Part shown: in pieces, positions 26,683-36,151 of the stretch
Position numbering within the stretch: position 1 is the stretch's first letter
How the letters are laid out: every line of letters begins with the position of its first letter
Origin: an uncultured Prevotella sp.
Lineage (GTDB): Bacteria; Bacteroidota; Bacteroidia; Bacteroidales; Bacteroidaceae
DNA length: 64,000 bases
Reading direction: 5' to 3'
NCBI GenBank assembly: GCA_945875635.1
Contig: CAMCLD010000002.1
Span: 1-64,000 of the forward strand
The notes under the pieces: model-generated
The model's database searches: none
What the model was told of the DNA's origin: nothing
What the model saw: the letters and a program-made list of their open reading frames with translations, nothing else
Translations under genes and position numbers: made by a program

Positions 26683-27954
26683 ATGAACAGCAATCTGACA
26701 AACATATTCAAAGGCGATAAAGTTATCTGGATGATATTCTTTTTCCTATGCATTATAAGCGTCATTGAGGTGTATTCCGCCTCAAGCCGCCTCACCTATG
26801 GCGTTGATGCATATTGGACTCCTATATTGAAGCATATTGGCATTTTGTTTATGGGTGTGCTGTCAATGCTTGTCGTCTTGAATGTCAAGTGTAAATATTT
26901 CAAGCTTGTAACACCTGTGCTGCTGCCTTTCGCTTTCATAACCCTTATCTGGGCTTTAGTGGGTGGAGAGAACAAGAATGATGCCAGCAGATGGGTAAGT
27001 ATGATGGGTATCTCTTTCCAACCATCAGAGATAGCCAAGGGTGCCATAATATTGGCTACTGCCCAGATACTCAGTGCCATGCAGACTGCCAAGGGCGCAG
27101 ATTCAAAAGCCATAAAATATATATTGATAGTACTTGCCTTTATCGTCATTCCTATCATGGTAGAGAATCTCTCAACGGCAGTGCTAATAGTTGTAACGGT
27201 CATACTGATGATGTTCATAGGGAGAGTGCCTATGCGGCAGTTAGGGAAACTGCTTGGTGTTCTCGCCATTATGGGTGTCTTGGCAGTTTCATCAATACTT
27301 ATTGTGGGCAAGCGTGACAATACGGTCAAGAACAGCGATAAACAGAATCTCACAGAAGAAGTAAAGAAGGAGAAGAAAGAAAACTCAATTGAGAAAATCC
27401 TTCACAGGGCTGATACGTGGAAAGGCAGGATATATGATTTCTTCGATAATGAATATATACCACCAGAGAAATTCGACCTTGACGAAAATGCCCAAGTGGG
27501 ACATGCCAATATAGCTATTGCATCATCAAAAGGAATAGGAAAGGGTCCTGGCAACTCAACAGAGCGCGACTTTCTGACACATGCAGTATCGGATTTCATA
27601 TATGCCATAATAGTGGAGGAAATGGGTCTTATAGGAGCCATTGTCGTTGCTGCTTTATACATAATGCTCCTTTTCCGTGCAGGGCGTATTGCGAGTCGTT
27701 GTGAGAATGCATTTCCTGCTTTCCTTATAATGGGGCTTGCCATCATGCTTGTCATGCAGGCTCTTATGAACATGCTGGTAGCTGTTGGGCTCGCTCCTGT
27801 GACCGGTCAGCCGTTACCTCTTGTCAGCAAAGGAGGTTCTTCTTCTGTAATAAACTGTATATTCATAGGCGTTATGCTGAGTATCAGCCGCTCTGCAAAG
27901 AAAAACGATGCTATTCCCTCTGCAAACCATGGATATATGCAGATAATGGAGTAA
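26683..27954 (+). CDS. ftsW: SEDS peptidoglycan glycosyltransferase FtsW
   Basis: 423 residues, SEDS family with about ten membrane helices. Conserved segments: the Asp-containing GENKNDASRWVSMMGISFQPSEIAKG, ENLSTAVL, and near the end TGQPLPLVSKGGSS. With FtsI it forms the septal glycan polymerase/transpeptidase pair. A basic and acidic loop (about 215-275) is unusually long. Position between murD and murG is canonical. Confidence 0.93.
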   Translation: MNSNLTNIFKGDKVIWMIFFFLCIISVIEVYSASSRLTYGVDAYWTPILKHIGILFMGVLSMLVVLNVKCKYFKLVTPVLLPFAFITLIWALVGGENKNDASRWVSMMGISFQPSEIAKGAIILATAQILSAMQTAKGADSKAIKYILIVLAFIVIPIMVENLSTAVLIVVTVILMMFIGRVPMRQLGKLLGVLAIMGVLAVSSILIVGKRDNTVKNSDKQNLTEEVKKEKKENSIEKILHRADTWKGRIYDFFDNEYIPPEKFDLDENAQVGHANIAIASSKGIGKGPGNSTERDFLTHAVSDFIYAIIVEEMGLIGAIVVAALYIMLLFRAGRIASRCENAFPAFLIMGLAIMLVMQALMNMLVAVGLAPVTGQPLPLVSKGGSSSVINCIFIGVMLSISRSAKKNDAIPSANHGYMQIME

Positions 27955-28012
27955 TAAGTCAATCGTTTTCAATAAAATAGGAATATAATTATCGAATTAG
28001 ATATTTTTTGAT

Positions 28013-28020
28013 TAAATTTG
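28013..28020 (+). promoter_or_regulatory. possible internal -7 element before murG
   Basis: TAAATTTG at 28013-28020, followed by C, fits TAnnTTTG. The -33 element is not convincing. It would start transcription just at or after the murG start, so it is a weak call. Confidence 0.2.
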
Positions 28021-28044
28021 CAATGTAATAAAACATATAGAGAA

Positions 28045-29154
28045 ATGCATGATAAGATAAGAGTGGTTATAAGCGGTGGTGGCACAGGTGGTCACATCTT
28101 TCCAGCCATTGCGATAGCTAATGCCATAAAGGAAATAGTTCCAGATGCAGACATTCGTTTTGTAGGTGCAGTAGGACGCATGGAGATGAAACGTGTTCCA
28201 GATGCAGGCTATGAGATTGTGGGATTGCCAATCTGTGGCTTCGACCGTAAGAACATGTTGAAGAATGTATATGTCTTATGGAAGGCATCTGTCAGTATCG
28301 TCAAGGCAAGAAAGTTTGTAAAGACCTTCTCTCCACACGTGGCGGTAGGAGTAGGTGGCTATGCAAGCGGACCTCTCCTCTGGGCTGCTTCAAGCATGGG
28401 AGTGCCATGTATTATCCAGGAGCAGAACTCATATGCTGGAGTTACCAATAAACTCCTTTCAAAGAAAGTCCAGAAAATCTGTGTGGCATACGAAGGTATG
28501 GAGAGATTCTTCCCTAAGGAGAAAATCATGATGACAGGCAATCCAGTAAGAGACAATGTGGTGAGGTGTCAGATAGATAAGGCTGAGGCTTGTCGCAGAT
28601 TAGGTCTTGATCCTGACAAGAAAACGATATTGCTTGTGGGTGGAAGCCTTGGAGCAAGAACCATCAACGAGAGTGTGCTCAACCATCTTGACATCGTGAA
28701 AGAGTCGGGTGTGCAGTTCGTATGGCAGACAGGAAAGTACTATTCCGCTTCCATAAAAGAGAGGCTAAAAGGAAGAGACGACCTGCCAATGCTTAAGGTG
28801 ACAGACTTTATCAGTGACATAGGTGAGGCATACAAGGCTTCAGACCTTGTCATTAGCCGGGCTGGAGCAAGTTCTATCAGTGAGTTCTGCCTTATAGGAA
28901 AACCGGTGATATTGGTACCAAGTCCCAATGTGGCAGAAGACCATCAGACAAAGAATGCCATGGCACTATCAGATAAAGGTGCTGCTATCCTTGTCAAGGA
29001 CTCAGAGGCTGTTGACTGTCTGCTTGCCACAGCCGTGAAGTTAGTCAATGATGAGAAGCAGCTTGAGAAACTTAGTAGAAATGTCAGCTCAATGGCATTC
29101 AAGGACTCGGCACTCAAGATAGCTGAGGAAGTAATAAAGACCATCAGAAAATAG
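28045..29154 (+). CDS. murG: UDP-GlcNAc:undecaprenyl-PP-MurNAc-pentapeptide GlcNAc transferase
   Basis: 369 residues, GT28 family, membrane-associated on the cytosolic side; converts lipid I to lipid II. N-terminal glycine loop VVISGGGTGGHIFPA, central QEQNSYAGVTNKLL, C-terminal VGGSLGARTIN and LVISRAGASSISEF. The start chosen is the ATG at 28045; an in-frame TTG at 28018 would add nine residues with no family support. Confidence 0.95.
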   Translation: MHDKIRVVISGGGTGGHIFPAIAIANAIKEIVPDADIRFVGAVGRMEMKRVPDAGYEIVGLPICGFDRKNMLKNVYVLWKASVSIVKARKFVKTFSPHVAVGVGGYASGPLLWAASSMGVPCIIQEQNSYAGVTNKLLSKKVQKICVAYEGMERFFPKEKIMMTGNPVRDNVVRCQIDKAEACRRLGLDPDKKTILLVGGSLGARTINESVLNHLDIVKESGVQFVWQTGKYYSASIKERLKGRDDLPMLKVTDFISDIGEAYKASDLVISRAGASSISEFCLIGKPVILVPSPNVAEDHQTKNAMALSDKGAAILVKDSEAVDCLLATAVKLVNDEKQLEKLSRNVSSMAFKDSALKIAEEVIKTIRK

Positions 29155-29169
29155 GAGAATTACAATCAA

Positions 29170-30546
29170 ATGACAGACGTATCATCAATAAAGGCAGTGT
29201 ATTTTGTAGGAGCTGGCGGTATTGGCATGAGTGCTATCGCAAGGTATTTCCTAAGCAAGGGCATTTTAGTAGCAGGCTATGACAAGACCCCTTCTGCCCT
29301 TACCACCCAGTTGGAGAAAGAGGGAATGGCAATACATTACGATGATAATGTTAATGCTGTGCCAAAGGGATGTCTTGACAAGAATAATACACTTGTCATA
29401 TACACACCAGCAATACCTGAAAGCCACAAAGAACTGTCATATTTCAAGGAGAACGGATTCAGAATAGAGAAAAGGGCACAAGTGTTAGGGAGTCTCACAA
29501 GGTCGCATAAAGGATTGTGTGTGGCAGGCACACATGGCAAGACATCAACGTCAACGATGTGTGCGCATATACTCCATGGTAGCCATATCGACTGCAATGC
29601 TTTCCTTGGCGGCATTTCCAAAAACTACGGCACTAACTATATTCTTTCAAATTCAGATTATGTGGTGATAGAAGCTGATGAGTTTGACCGCTCTTTTCAT
29701 TGGCTTAGTCCATGGATGAGCGTGATAACATCCACAGATCCGGACCATCTTGACATATATGGAACAAAAGAGTCCTATCTTGAGAGTTTCCGGCATTATA
29801 CGTCGCTAATACAGCCTGGAGGTGCTCTTATTATACACACAGGTCTTGAGATGACCGTTGATGTGCAGCCTGATGTGAGGATATATACATACAGCAGGAA
29901 CGATGGAGATTTTCATGCCGAGAATGTCCGTATAGATAATGGTACGATATTGTTTGACATGATTTCACCACTGGGTAATGTAAAGGATGTGGAACTGGGA
30001 CAGCCTGTCCCAATTAATATAGAGAATGGCATAGCGGCAATGGCAATGGCACAGTTGTCGGGATGTACAGCCGAAGAACTGCGTGATGGCATGAAAACTT
30101 ATAGTGGCGTGGACAGAAGGTTCGACTTCAAGGTGAAGAATGACAGACATGTGGTGCTGTCAGATTATGCCCATCATCCAAAGGAGATTCTCCAGAGTGC
30201 AAGGAGTCTCCGTGAATTGTACCGTGACAGGAAGATAACCGCTATGTTCCAGCCACACCTATACACCAGGACAAGAGACTTCTATAAGGATTTCGCCTCT
30301 GCCCTCAGCTTGTTCGACGAAGTGGTGCTGTGTGAGATATATCCCGCCCGCGAAAAGCCCATTGAGGGAGTGACATCCAAGATAATATATGACAATCTTG
30401 AGGATGGTGTGGAGAAATCAATGATAAAGAAGGCAGACGTTATTGAGTATGTAAGCCAGAGGGATTTTGACGTTCTTGTTGTTCTTGGTGCGGGAGACCT
30501 TGACAATTACGTTCCCCAAATAGCGAAAATAATAGAGTCTAAATGA
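29170..30546 (+). CDS. murC: UDP-N-acetylmuramate:L-alanine ligase
   Basis: 458 residues. N-terminal AVYFVGAGGIGMSAIARYFL, ATP loop CVAGTHGKTSTSTM, STDPDHLDIYGT, and the C-terminal ALSLFDEVVLCEIYPAREKP with SDYAHHPKEI. First Mur ligase step, in the cytosol. Its stop codon overlaps the ftsQ start (ATGA), so the two are translationally coupled. Confidence 0.95.
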   Translation: MTDVSSIKAVYFVGAGGIGMSAIARYFLSKGILVAGYDKTPSALTTQLEKEGMAIHYDDNVNAVPKGCLDKNNTLVIYTPAIPESHKELSYFKENGFRIEKRAQVLGSLTRSHKGLCVAGTHGKTSTSTMCAHILHGSHIDCNAFLGGISKNYGTNYILSNSDYVVIEADEFDRSFHWLSPWMSVITSTDPDHLDIYGTKESYLESFRHYTSLIQPGGALIIHTGLEMTVDVQPDVRIYTYSRNDGDFHAENVRIDNGTILFDMISPLGNVKDVELGQPVPINIENGIAAMAMAQLSGCTAEELRDGMKTYSGVDRRFDFKVKNDRHVVLSDYAHHPKEILQSARSLRELYRDRKITAMFQPHLYTRTRDFYKDFASALSLFDEVVLCEIYPAREKPIEGVTSKIIYDNLEDGVEKSMIKKADVIEYVSQRDFDVLVVLGAGDLDNYVPQIAKIIESK

Positions 30547-31334
30547 TATTTATAAACTGGAAAAAAAGCATAATAGTCCTGCTTGATGTAGTACTTGCCG
30601 TCTATCTCTTGCTGGCAGTCACCTCGTTTAATGTTCCAAATGAGGGCAATAAGCTGTGTGACAAAGTGACAATAGACATATCAGACAGCAACAATGTAGG
30701 TTTTCTTAGCGCAGGTGAGATTAAGAAAATACTTAGTGCCAAGGGGCTATATCCATATATGAAGCCAATAGACAAGGTCAGCCCAAGGGATATAGAGGAA
30801 ACACTGAAGGTTACGCCTTTCGTCAAGAGTGCTGAATGTTATAAGACAATCGATGGGCAAGTATGCATCACTATCACCCAAAGGACTCCTATAGTCAGGA
30901 TTATAAGCAACAATGGTGCTGATTATTATATAGACGAGAGGGGAGGACAGTTGCCGAACTCAAATTATTCAAGTGACCTGATAATAGCAACCGGATATAT
31001 AAGCAGGAATTTTGCAAGGCAAAGCATCGCTCCTTTGGCTAAGACAATTATGGACTCACCCTTGTGGAGTAATCAGATTGTGCAGATTAATGTGTTGCCC
31101 AACAAAAGCATAGAACTTGTACCCAGAGTGGGAAATCATATAGTCTGTCTCGGGCAACTGCCAGAAGAGAGTCTTGTGTCTGTACAGCAGGACTCGATAG
31201 TCTCTTTTACACTAAGGAAGCTCGAAAGGCTGGAGAAATTCTACCGTTACGGACTCTCTGTTGCAGGATGGGACAAATATAAGTATATAGACATAGAGTT
31301 TGACAATCAGATAATATGCAAGAGGAAAGAATGA
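30543..31334 (+). CDS. ftsQ: cell division protein FtsQ
   Basis: 263 residues: a short cytosolic N-terminus, one membrane helix (SIIVLLDVVLAVYLLLAVTSF), then a periplasmic part. A POTRA-like segment (NNVGFLSAGEIKKILSAKGLYPYMKPID) is followed by VKSAECYKTIDGQVCITITQRTPIVRI and a beta domain. This is the FtsQ/DivIB plan. It lies between murC and ftsA, the usual place. Confidence 0.85.
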   Translation: MIFINWKKSIIVLLDVVLAVYLLLAVTSFNVPNEGNKLCDKVTIDISDSNNVGFLSAGEIKKILSAKGLYPYMKPIDKVSPRDIEETLKVTPFVKSAECYKTIDGQVCITITQRTPIVRIISNNGADYYIDERGGQLPNSNYSSDLIIATGYISRNFARQSIAPLAKTIMDSPLWSNQIVQINVLPNKSIELVPRVGNHIVCLGQLPEESLVSVQQDSIVSFTLRKLERLEKFYRYGLSVAGWDKYKYIDIEFDNQIICKRKE

Positions 31335-31421
31335 CGAGCAAGGTACTAATCTTTGTCTTTCAATATTGAGCCTGTAGTGCTTTTCCAATATGAGTATAAA
31401 CAATATAAATATATATAATGT

Positions 31422-32882
31422 ATGCCAGCAAATGAATTTATAGTAGCAATAGAACTTGGCTCCTCTAAAATAACAGGAGTGGCAGGAACGAAAAACAATG
31501 ACGGAAGCGTCAATGTGTATGCTGTCGTGAAAGAGAATGCTTCTCAGTGTATTCGCAAGGGGGTTGTCAACAATATAGACAAGACAGCCCAGTGTCTTAC
31601 GTCTATAATATCAAAGCTCAGCAAGCACATGAAACGCGAGATAACTCAAGTATATGTTGGCGTTGGTGGACAGTCAATCCGCAGTGTGCGAAATGAGATA
31701 GTAAAGGAAATGGCAGATGAGACAATTATCAGCCAGAGCATGACGGATGAGATGAAAGATACCAACCGCAATATGGTTTATCCCGATTTGGAGATACTAT
31801 ATGCTGAGACACAGGAATATAATGTGGACAAACAAGTCCAGATTGATCCAGAGGGCATGAAGGCGAGAAGGCTTCAGGCAAACTTTCTAAACATCCTCTG
31901 TCGCAAGGCTTTCTACAGCAATCTTAACAACTGCTTTGACAAGGCGACCATAACCATAGCAGAGATGTTCCTTTCACCGCGTGCCCTTGCAGACGCTGTG
32001 CTCAGCGAGGCTGAGAAACGTAGCGGATGTGTGCTCGTTGATTTGGGAGCAGATACTACGACAGTGATGGTCTATCACAAGAACATTCTCCGTCACATGG
32101 CAGTCATTCCTCTTGGTGGCAACAACATTACCAAGGATATAGCATCGTTGCAGATGGAGGAGGCTGATGCAGAGAAGATGAAGTTCAAGTATGGGGTGGC
32201 ATATACAGACAACAAGGATATTGACACCAGCCTGAACTATTCTATTGATGAATCGAGAACCATAGAGAGTAAGAAGTTTATTGAGATTGTAGAGGGACGT
32301 CTTGATGAAATTATTGAGAATGTTTGGAATCAGGTACCCTCTATCTATGTTGACAAGCTTCTTGGCGGATTCATTCTCACAGGAGGTGGCAGCAATATGA
32401 AGAATATTGAAAAGGCCTTCAGAATCCATACGCATATAGAGAAGGTCAGAGTAGCAAAGTTTGTCAATGCAACCGTTACATCAAGCAACAGTGACATTAC
32501 TGCCCACGATGGCACAATGAACACAGTACTTGGATTGCTTATCAAGGGTGAGAACAATTGTGCGGGACAGGAACTGAACCAGAATCCAACAATCTTCAAT
32601 GACACTGTAAGTGTACAGCAAAACCGTACTACTGCCGATGTTCATACAGGAGCAAGGACACCTGGAGAACTTGAAGGAAAGGGAATAGTAATGACTCAGG
32701 CAGAAAAAGACAAAGCGGAGGATGAGAGGCGAAAACGCGAGGAAGCGGAAAGACAACGGATAGCTGATGAGGAAGAAAGAGAAAGGAAAGAAGCCGAGGA
32801 ACGCCGCAAAAACAGTTTCTTCAACAAGATGGTTAGGGGCATTAAGAATTTTGGTAAATCAATGATGGAACCAGACGAGTAA
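31422..32882 (+). CDS. ftsA: cell division protein FtsA
   Basis: 486 residues, actin-like ATPase that tethers FtsZ to the membrane. Phosphate-1 IVAIELGSSKITGVAG, phosphate-2 CVLVDLGADTTTVMVY, adenosine motif LGGFILTGGGSNMKNIE. The C-terminus has a charged coiled region (EDERRKREEAERQRIADEEERERK) and then an amphipathic membrane-targeting helix (NSFFNKMVRGIKNFGKSMM). The long acidic/basic linker is a Bacteroidota feature. Confidence 0.95.
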   Translation: MPANEFIVAIELGSSKITGVAGTKNNDGSVNVYAVVKENASQCIRKGVVNNIDKTAQCLTSIISKLSKHMKREITQVYVGVGGQSIRSVRNEIVKEMADETIISQSMTDEMKDTNRNMVYPDLEILYAETQEYNVDKQVQIDPEGMKARRLQANFLNILCRKAFYSNLNNCFDKATITIAEMFLSPRALADAVLSEAEKRSGCVLVDLGADTTTVMVYHKNILRHMAVIPLGGNNITKDIASLQMEEADAEKMKFKYGVAYTDNKDIDTSLNYSIDESRTIESKKFIEIVEGRLDEIIENVWNQVPSIYVDKLLGGFILTGGGSNMKNIEKAFRIHTHIEKVRVAKFVNATVTSSNSDITAHDGTMNTVLGLLIKGENNCAGQELNQNPTIFNDTVSVQQNRTTADVHTGARTPGELEGKGIVMTQAEKDKAEDERRKREEAERQRIADEEERERKEAEERRKNSFFNKMVRGIKNFGKSMMEPDE

Positions 32883-32895
32883 ATAAATATAGATT

Positions 32896-34224
32896 ATGAT
32901 AGATAACAAGATAATTGGTATGACAGATTTCGGTGAGCCTGATAAGAAAAACAGTATCATCAAGGTCATCGGTGTGGGTGGTGGAGGCGGCAACGCCGTC
33001 AACCATATGTATAAGGAGGGTATCCACGATGTCTCCTTCGTGCTTTGCAATACAGACAACCAAGCTCTTAATGACTCGCCTGTTCCAGTTCACTTGCAGC
33101 TTGGCAAGGAAGGACTTGGGGCAGGAAACAAACCAGAGAAAGCCCGTGAGGCAGCAGAGGAGAGCATAGAGGATGTGCGCCGTATGCTCAGCGATGGAAC
33201 CAAAATGGCTTTTATCACAGCTGGAATGGGTGGAGGAACAGGAACAGGAGCTGCTCCGGTTATAGCACGTGTTTCCAAAGAGCTTGACATTCTTACGGTT
33301 GGTATTGTGACCATTCCTTTTAGATTTGAGGGCGACAGAAAGATAGACCAGGCTCTTGATGGAGTGGAAGAGATGGCTAAGCATGTTGATGCGCTCTTAG
33401 TCATTAACAATGAGCGTTTGCGTGAGATATATCCTGACCTGACGGTCCTTGATGCTTTTGGCAAGGCTGATGATACGCTTAGCGTGGCAGCCAAGAGCAT
33501 AGCAGAGATTATCACGGTGCATGGTCTTATTAATCTTGATTTCAATGATGTTAAGACAGTCCTCAAGGATGGCGGCGTGGCTATAATGAGTACTGGCTAT
33601 GGCGAGGGAGAAGGTCGTGTGAAGAAGGCCATTGATGATGCCCTCAACTCACCATTGCTTAACGATAATGACATCTACAATTCCAAAAAAATTCTCCTTT
33701 CAATAGCTTTCTCTGCTGGAAAGGGTGACAATAGGACACTCACCATGGACGAGATGAATGACATAAATGAGTTCATGGGACATTTTGGCAGCGAGTATCA
33801 GCTTAAGTGGGGACTTGCTGTAGATGCAGAACTTGGTAACAAGGTTAAAGTCACAATACTTGCCACAGGCTTCGGCATTGAGAATGTCGAGGGCATGAGC
33901 CATCATATCAACAGAATCTCAAAGGAGGAGCAGCAACGCAGGGCGGAATTGGAGGAAAAAGCCGCTGAACGTATTGAGCGTAGAAACAGATATTATTTTA
34001 GGGACAGTACGGCTTTGGTCTATAAGAGAAGACCGCAAATTTTCCTGTTCCGACAGGAAGATCTGGACAATGAGGATGTTATACTTGCTGTTGAGAATAC
34101 TCCTACATATAAACGAACGCCACAGATGCTGAGAGAAATACAGGGAGAGGATAATTCTGCTGAAAAGGAAAAGATACAGGATAATGTCCAGCAGGGCACA
34201 ATCAGTTTCATGGATGGATTCTGA
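32896..34224 (+). CDS. ftsZ: cell division GTPase FtsZ
   Basis: 442 residues, tubulin homologue forming the Z ring. GTP loop GGGTGTG at 112-118 within GMGGGTGTGAAPVIA; T7 loop NLDFNDVKTVLKDGGVA. After the GTPase comes a variable linker of about 100 residues (KEEQQRRAELEEKAAERIERRN) and a short conserved-type tail (ISFMDGF). Last gene of the core dcw cluster, 13 bases after ftsA. Confidence 0.97.
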   Translation: MIDNKIIGMTDFGEPDKKNSIIKVIGVGGGGGNAVNHMYKEGIHDVSFVLCNTDNQALNDSPVPVHLQLGKEGLGAGNKPEKAREAAEESIEDVRRMLSDGTKMAFITAGMGGGTGTGAAPVIARVSKELDILTVGIVTIPFRFEGDRKIDQALDGVEEMAKHVDALLVINNERLREIYPDLTVLDAFGKADDTLSVAAKSIAEIITVHGLINLDFNDVKTVLKDGGVAIMSTGYGEGEGRVKKAIDDALNSPLLNDNDIYNSKKILLSIAFSAGKGDNRTLTMDEMNDINEFMGHFGSEYQLKWGLAVDAELGNKVKVTILATGFGIENVEGMSHHINRISKEEQQRRAELEEKAAERIERRNRYYFRDSTALVYKRRPQIFLFRQEDLDNEDVILAVENTPTYKRTPQMLREIQGEDNSAEKEKIQDNVQQGTISFMDGF

Positions 34225-34285
34225 GCCTTGTAAACTTACAGCATGCACGAGAAATGATTAAATTTAACAAATTAACAACAATAAT

Positions 34286-34735
34286 ATGGATTTGTTTGAG
34301 ACTATAAGCAATGATATAAAAGCCGCCATGAAGGCGCGAGACAAGGTGCGTCTTGAGACATTGCGCAATATCAAGAAAGTATTTCTTGAGGCAAAGACTG
34401 CTCCGGGAGCCAATGACACATTGAGTGATGCCGATGCAATGAAAATTCTTCAGAAATTGGCAAAACAGGGAAAGGAAAGTGCTGCAACATATACAGCTGC
34501 AGGAAGATCTGATCTTGCAGAAGGAGAGGTAGCTCAGGTGAGGGTTATTGAGGAATATCTGCCCAAACCACTATCTTCCGAGGAGCTTGAGGCTGCCATC
34601 AAAGCAGTAATATCCGAGACAGGAGCCGAAAGTATGAAGGATATGGGCAAGGTCATGGGTGTCGCTTCCAAGCAACTTGCCGGCAAGGCAGAAGGCAAGG
34701 CAATATCAGATATAGTAAGGAGGCTACTTTCGTAA
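34286..34735 (+). CDS. GatB/YqeY domain protein
   Basis: 149 residues, all-helical YqeY family: MDLFETISNDIKAAMKARDKVRLETLRNIKK, then AEVAQVRVIEEYLPKPLSSEELEAAI and MGKVMGVASKQLAGKAEGKAISDIVRRLL at the C-terminus. The C-terminal part corresponds to the tail domain of the GatB amidotransferase subunit; the stand-alone protein has no settled function. It follows ftsZ by 61 bases and precedes the methyltransferase gene by 3 bases. Confidence 0.85.
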   Translation: MDLFETISNDIKAAMKARDKVRLETLRNIKKVFLEAKTAPGANDTLSDADAMKILQKLAKQGKESAATYTAAGRSDLAEGEVAQVRVIEEYLPKPLSSEELEAAIKAVISETGAESMKDMGKVMGVASKQLAGKAEGKAISDIVRRLLS

Positions 34736-34738
34736 AAC

Positions 34739-35962
34739 ATGGACAGCTCCATACAGGATTTTATTCTTGCCCATCGTACCGATGATATCGCCAGACTCCC
34801 GTTGGTTACTGGTAGCATGTCGGCAGAGGACAGACTGTATGTAATGAGACAGATAAAGGGATGGCAGACAGCGAGGAAGAAAATCCCTTCTTGGTCCAGA
34901 ATAGGAGACTTGCTCTATCCTCAATCATTATCGCTTGAACAGTGCTCAAGCGAGTTGACGGCTCTTTACAAGAGACATCAGGTGGAACTTTTTTTCAAGT
35001 CTATTGGCATCACACCGACCTCCATGGCAGATATTACAGGAGGCTTTGGCGTTGATGCCTTTTTCTTGTCTCCGCTCTTTTGTTCTGTAGATTATATAGA
35101 AAGAAATGGTGACCTGTGCGATATAGCAGGGCATAACAGCAAATGTCTGAACATTACAGGACTTAATGTCGTGTGTGACGATGGCATTGAATACCTTACA
35201 GCCTCAGAGCAACATTACAATCTTATTTTCGCTGACCCTGCAAGAAGAGATGAACACGGTGGAAGGACATACGCTATTTCAGACTGTACCCCCGACATTT
35301 TGTCATCTCTTGACATGCTGTTGTCACATTGCGATGTTTTGATGCTGAAACTTTCTCCCATGCTTGACTGGCATGATGTGGTTAGTCGCATTAATACTGG
35401 AAGAGGAAATGTAGTGGCAGAACTTCATATAGTCAGTGTTGATAATGAATGCCGTGAATTGCTTGTTGTGATAACTGCCCATCCTAAAGTGCCGATGAGA
35501 ATCTTTTGCGTCAACAACGAGCAATCATTCTTATTCTGTCCTGATGAGACTGATAAAGGCGGATTTTTTGTAAGCAAGGAGGACCTGGTACCGGGTTCGT
35601 GGCTTCATGTCCCTAATTCATCTATTATGAAAGCCGGTTGTTTCAGCATTCTTTCCTCGCACTTTGAAATGGGTGCGTTCTCTGCCAATTCCCACCTGTT
35701 CCTGTCATCAAGAAAAATAGAAGGATTTCCAGGCAAGACATATTTAATAGACAGAATATCTTCGCTGAACAAGAAAGAATTAAGGAAGAATCTTTCGGGT
35801 ATAGACAAAGCCAATATTGCAGTCAGGAATTTTCCAATGACAGTAGCTGAACTACGAAATAAGCTAAGACTTAAGGATGGAGGAAATACATATGTGTTTG
35901 CGACAACATTGTCAGATGGGAGTAGAGTCTTGGTTATCTGTAGGAGAGACTTTACTGAATGA
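34739..35962 (+). CDS. class I SAM-dependent methyltransferase with THUMP-like domain
   Basis: 407 residues. Central Rossmann methyltransferase: MADITGGFGVDAFFLSP (SAM motif I), VDYIERNGDLCDIA, and the catalytic-type LIFADPARRDEHGGRTY. The C-terminal 150 residues contain a THUMP-like region (STIMKAGCFSILSSHF, RNFPMTVAELRNKLRLKDGG). This architecture is widespread in Bacteroidota and probably modifies RNA. The exact substrate is unknown. Confidence 0.75.
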   Translation: MDSSIQDFILAHRTDDIARLPLVTGSMSAEDRLYVMRQIKGWQTARKKIPSWSRIGDLLYPQSLSLEQCSSELTALYKRHQVELFFKSIGITPTSMADITGGFGVDAFFLSPLFCSVDYIERNGDLCDIAGHNSKCLNITGLNVVCDDGIEYLTASEQHYNLIFADPARRDEHGGRTYAISDCTPDILSSLDMLLSHCDVLMLKLSPMLDWHDVVSRINTGRGNVVAELHIVSVDNECRELLVVITAHPKVPMRIFCVNNEQSFLFCPDETDKGGFFVSKEDLVPGSWLHVPNSSIMKAGCFSILSSHFEMGAFSANSHLFLSSRKIEGFPGKTYLIDRISSLNKKELRKNLSGIDKANIAVRNFPMTVAELRNKLRLKDGGNTYVFATTLSDGSRVLVICRRDFTE

Positions 35963-36021
35963 TTAAAAGGAGTCTTTAGGGTTAAGAGGAAACGCTTGCA
36001 TAATGATTATTTTGGAATTAT

Positions 36022-36041
36022 CGTTCAGCCAAGGCTGAACG
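36022..36041. terminator. palindrome 1 between convergent genes
   Basis: CGTTCAGCC-AA-GGCTGAACG, perfect 9-bp arms with a 2-base centre. It shares its core with the larger palindrome 37 bases further on. Confidence 0.5.
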
Positions 36042-36078
36042 TTTCGTGAAAAGGAATTCAAAGGCAAATGAATATACA

Positions 36079-36116
36079 TTTCTTTACCGTTCAGCCAAGG
36101 CTGAACGGTAAAGAAA
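36079..36116. terminator. bidirectional terminator palindrome
   Basis: Perfect 18-bp arms (TTTCTTTACCGTTCAGCC and its complement) around a 2-base centre, between the convergent methyltransferase and GH3 genes. The A-rich and T-rich ends allow termination in both directions. Confidence 0.6.
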
Positions 36117-36151
36117 AAGTATTATCTTTTAGATGTTTTTAAATCTCATTC

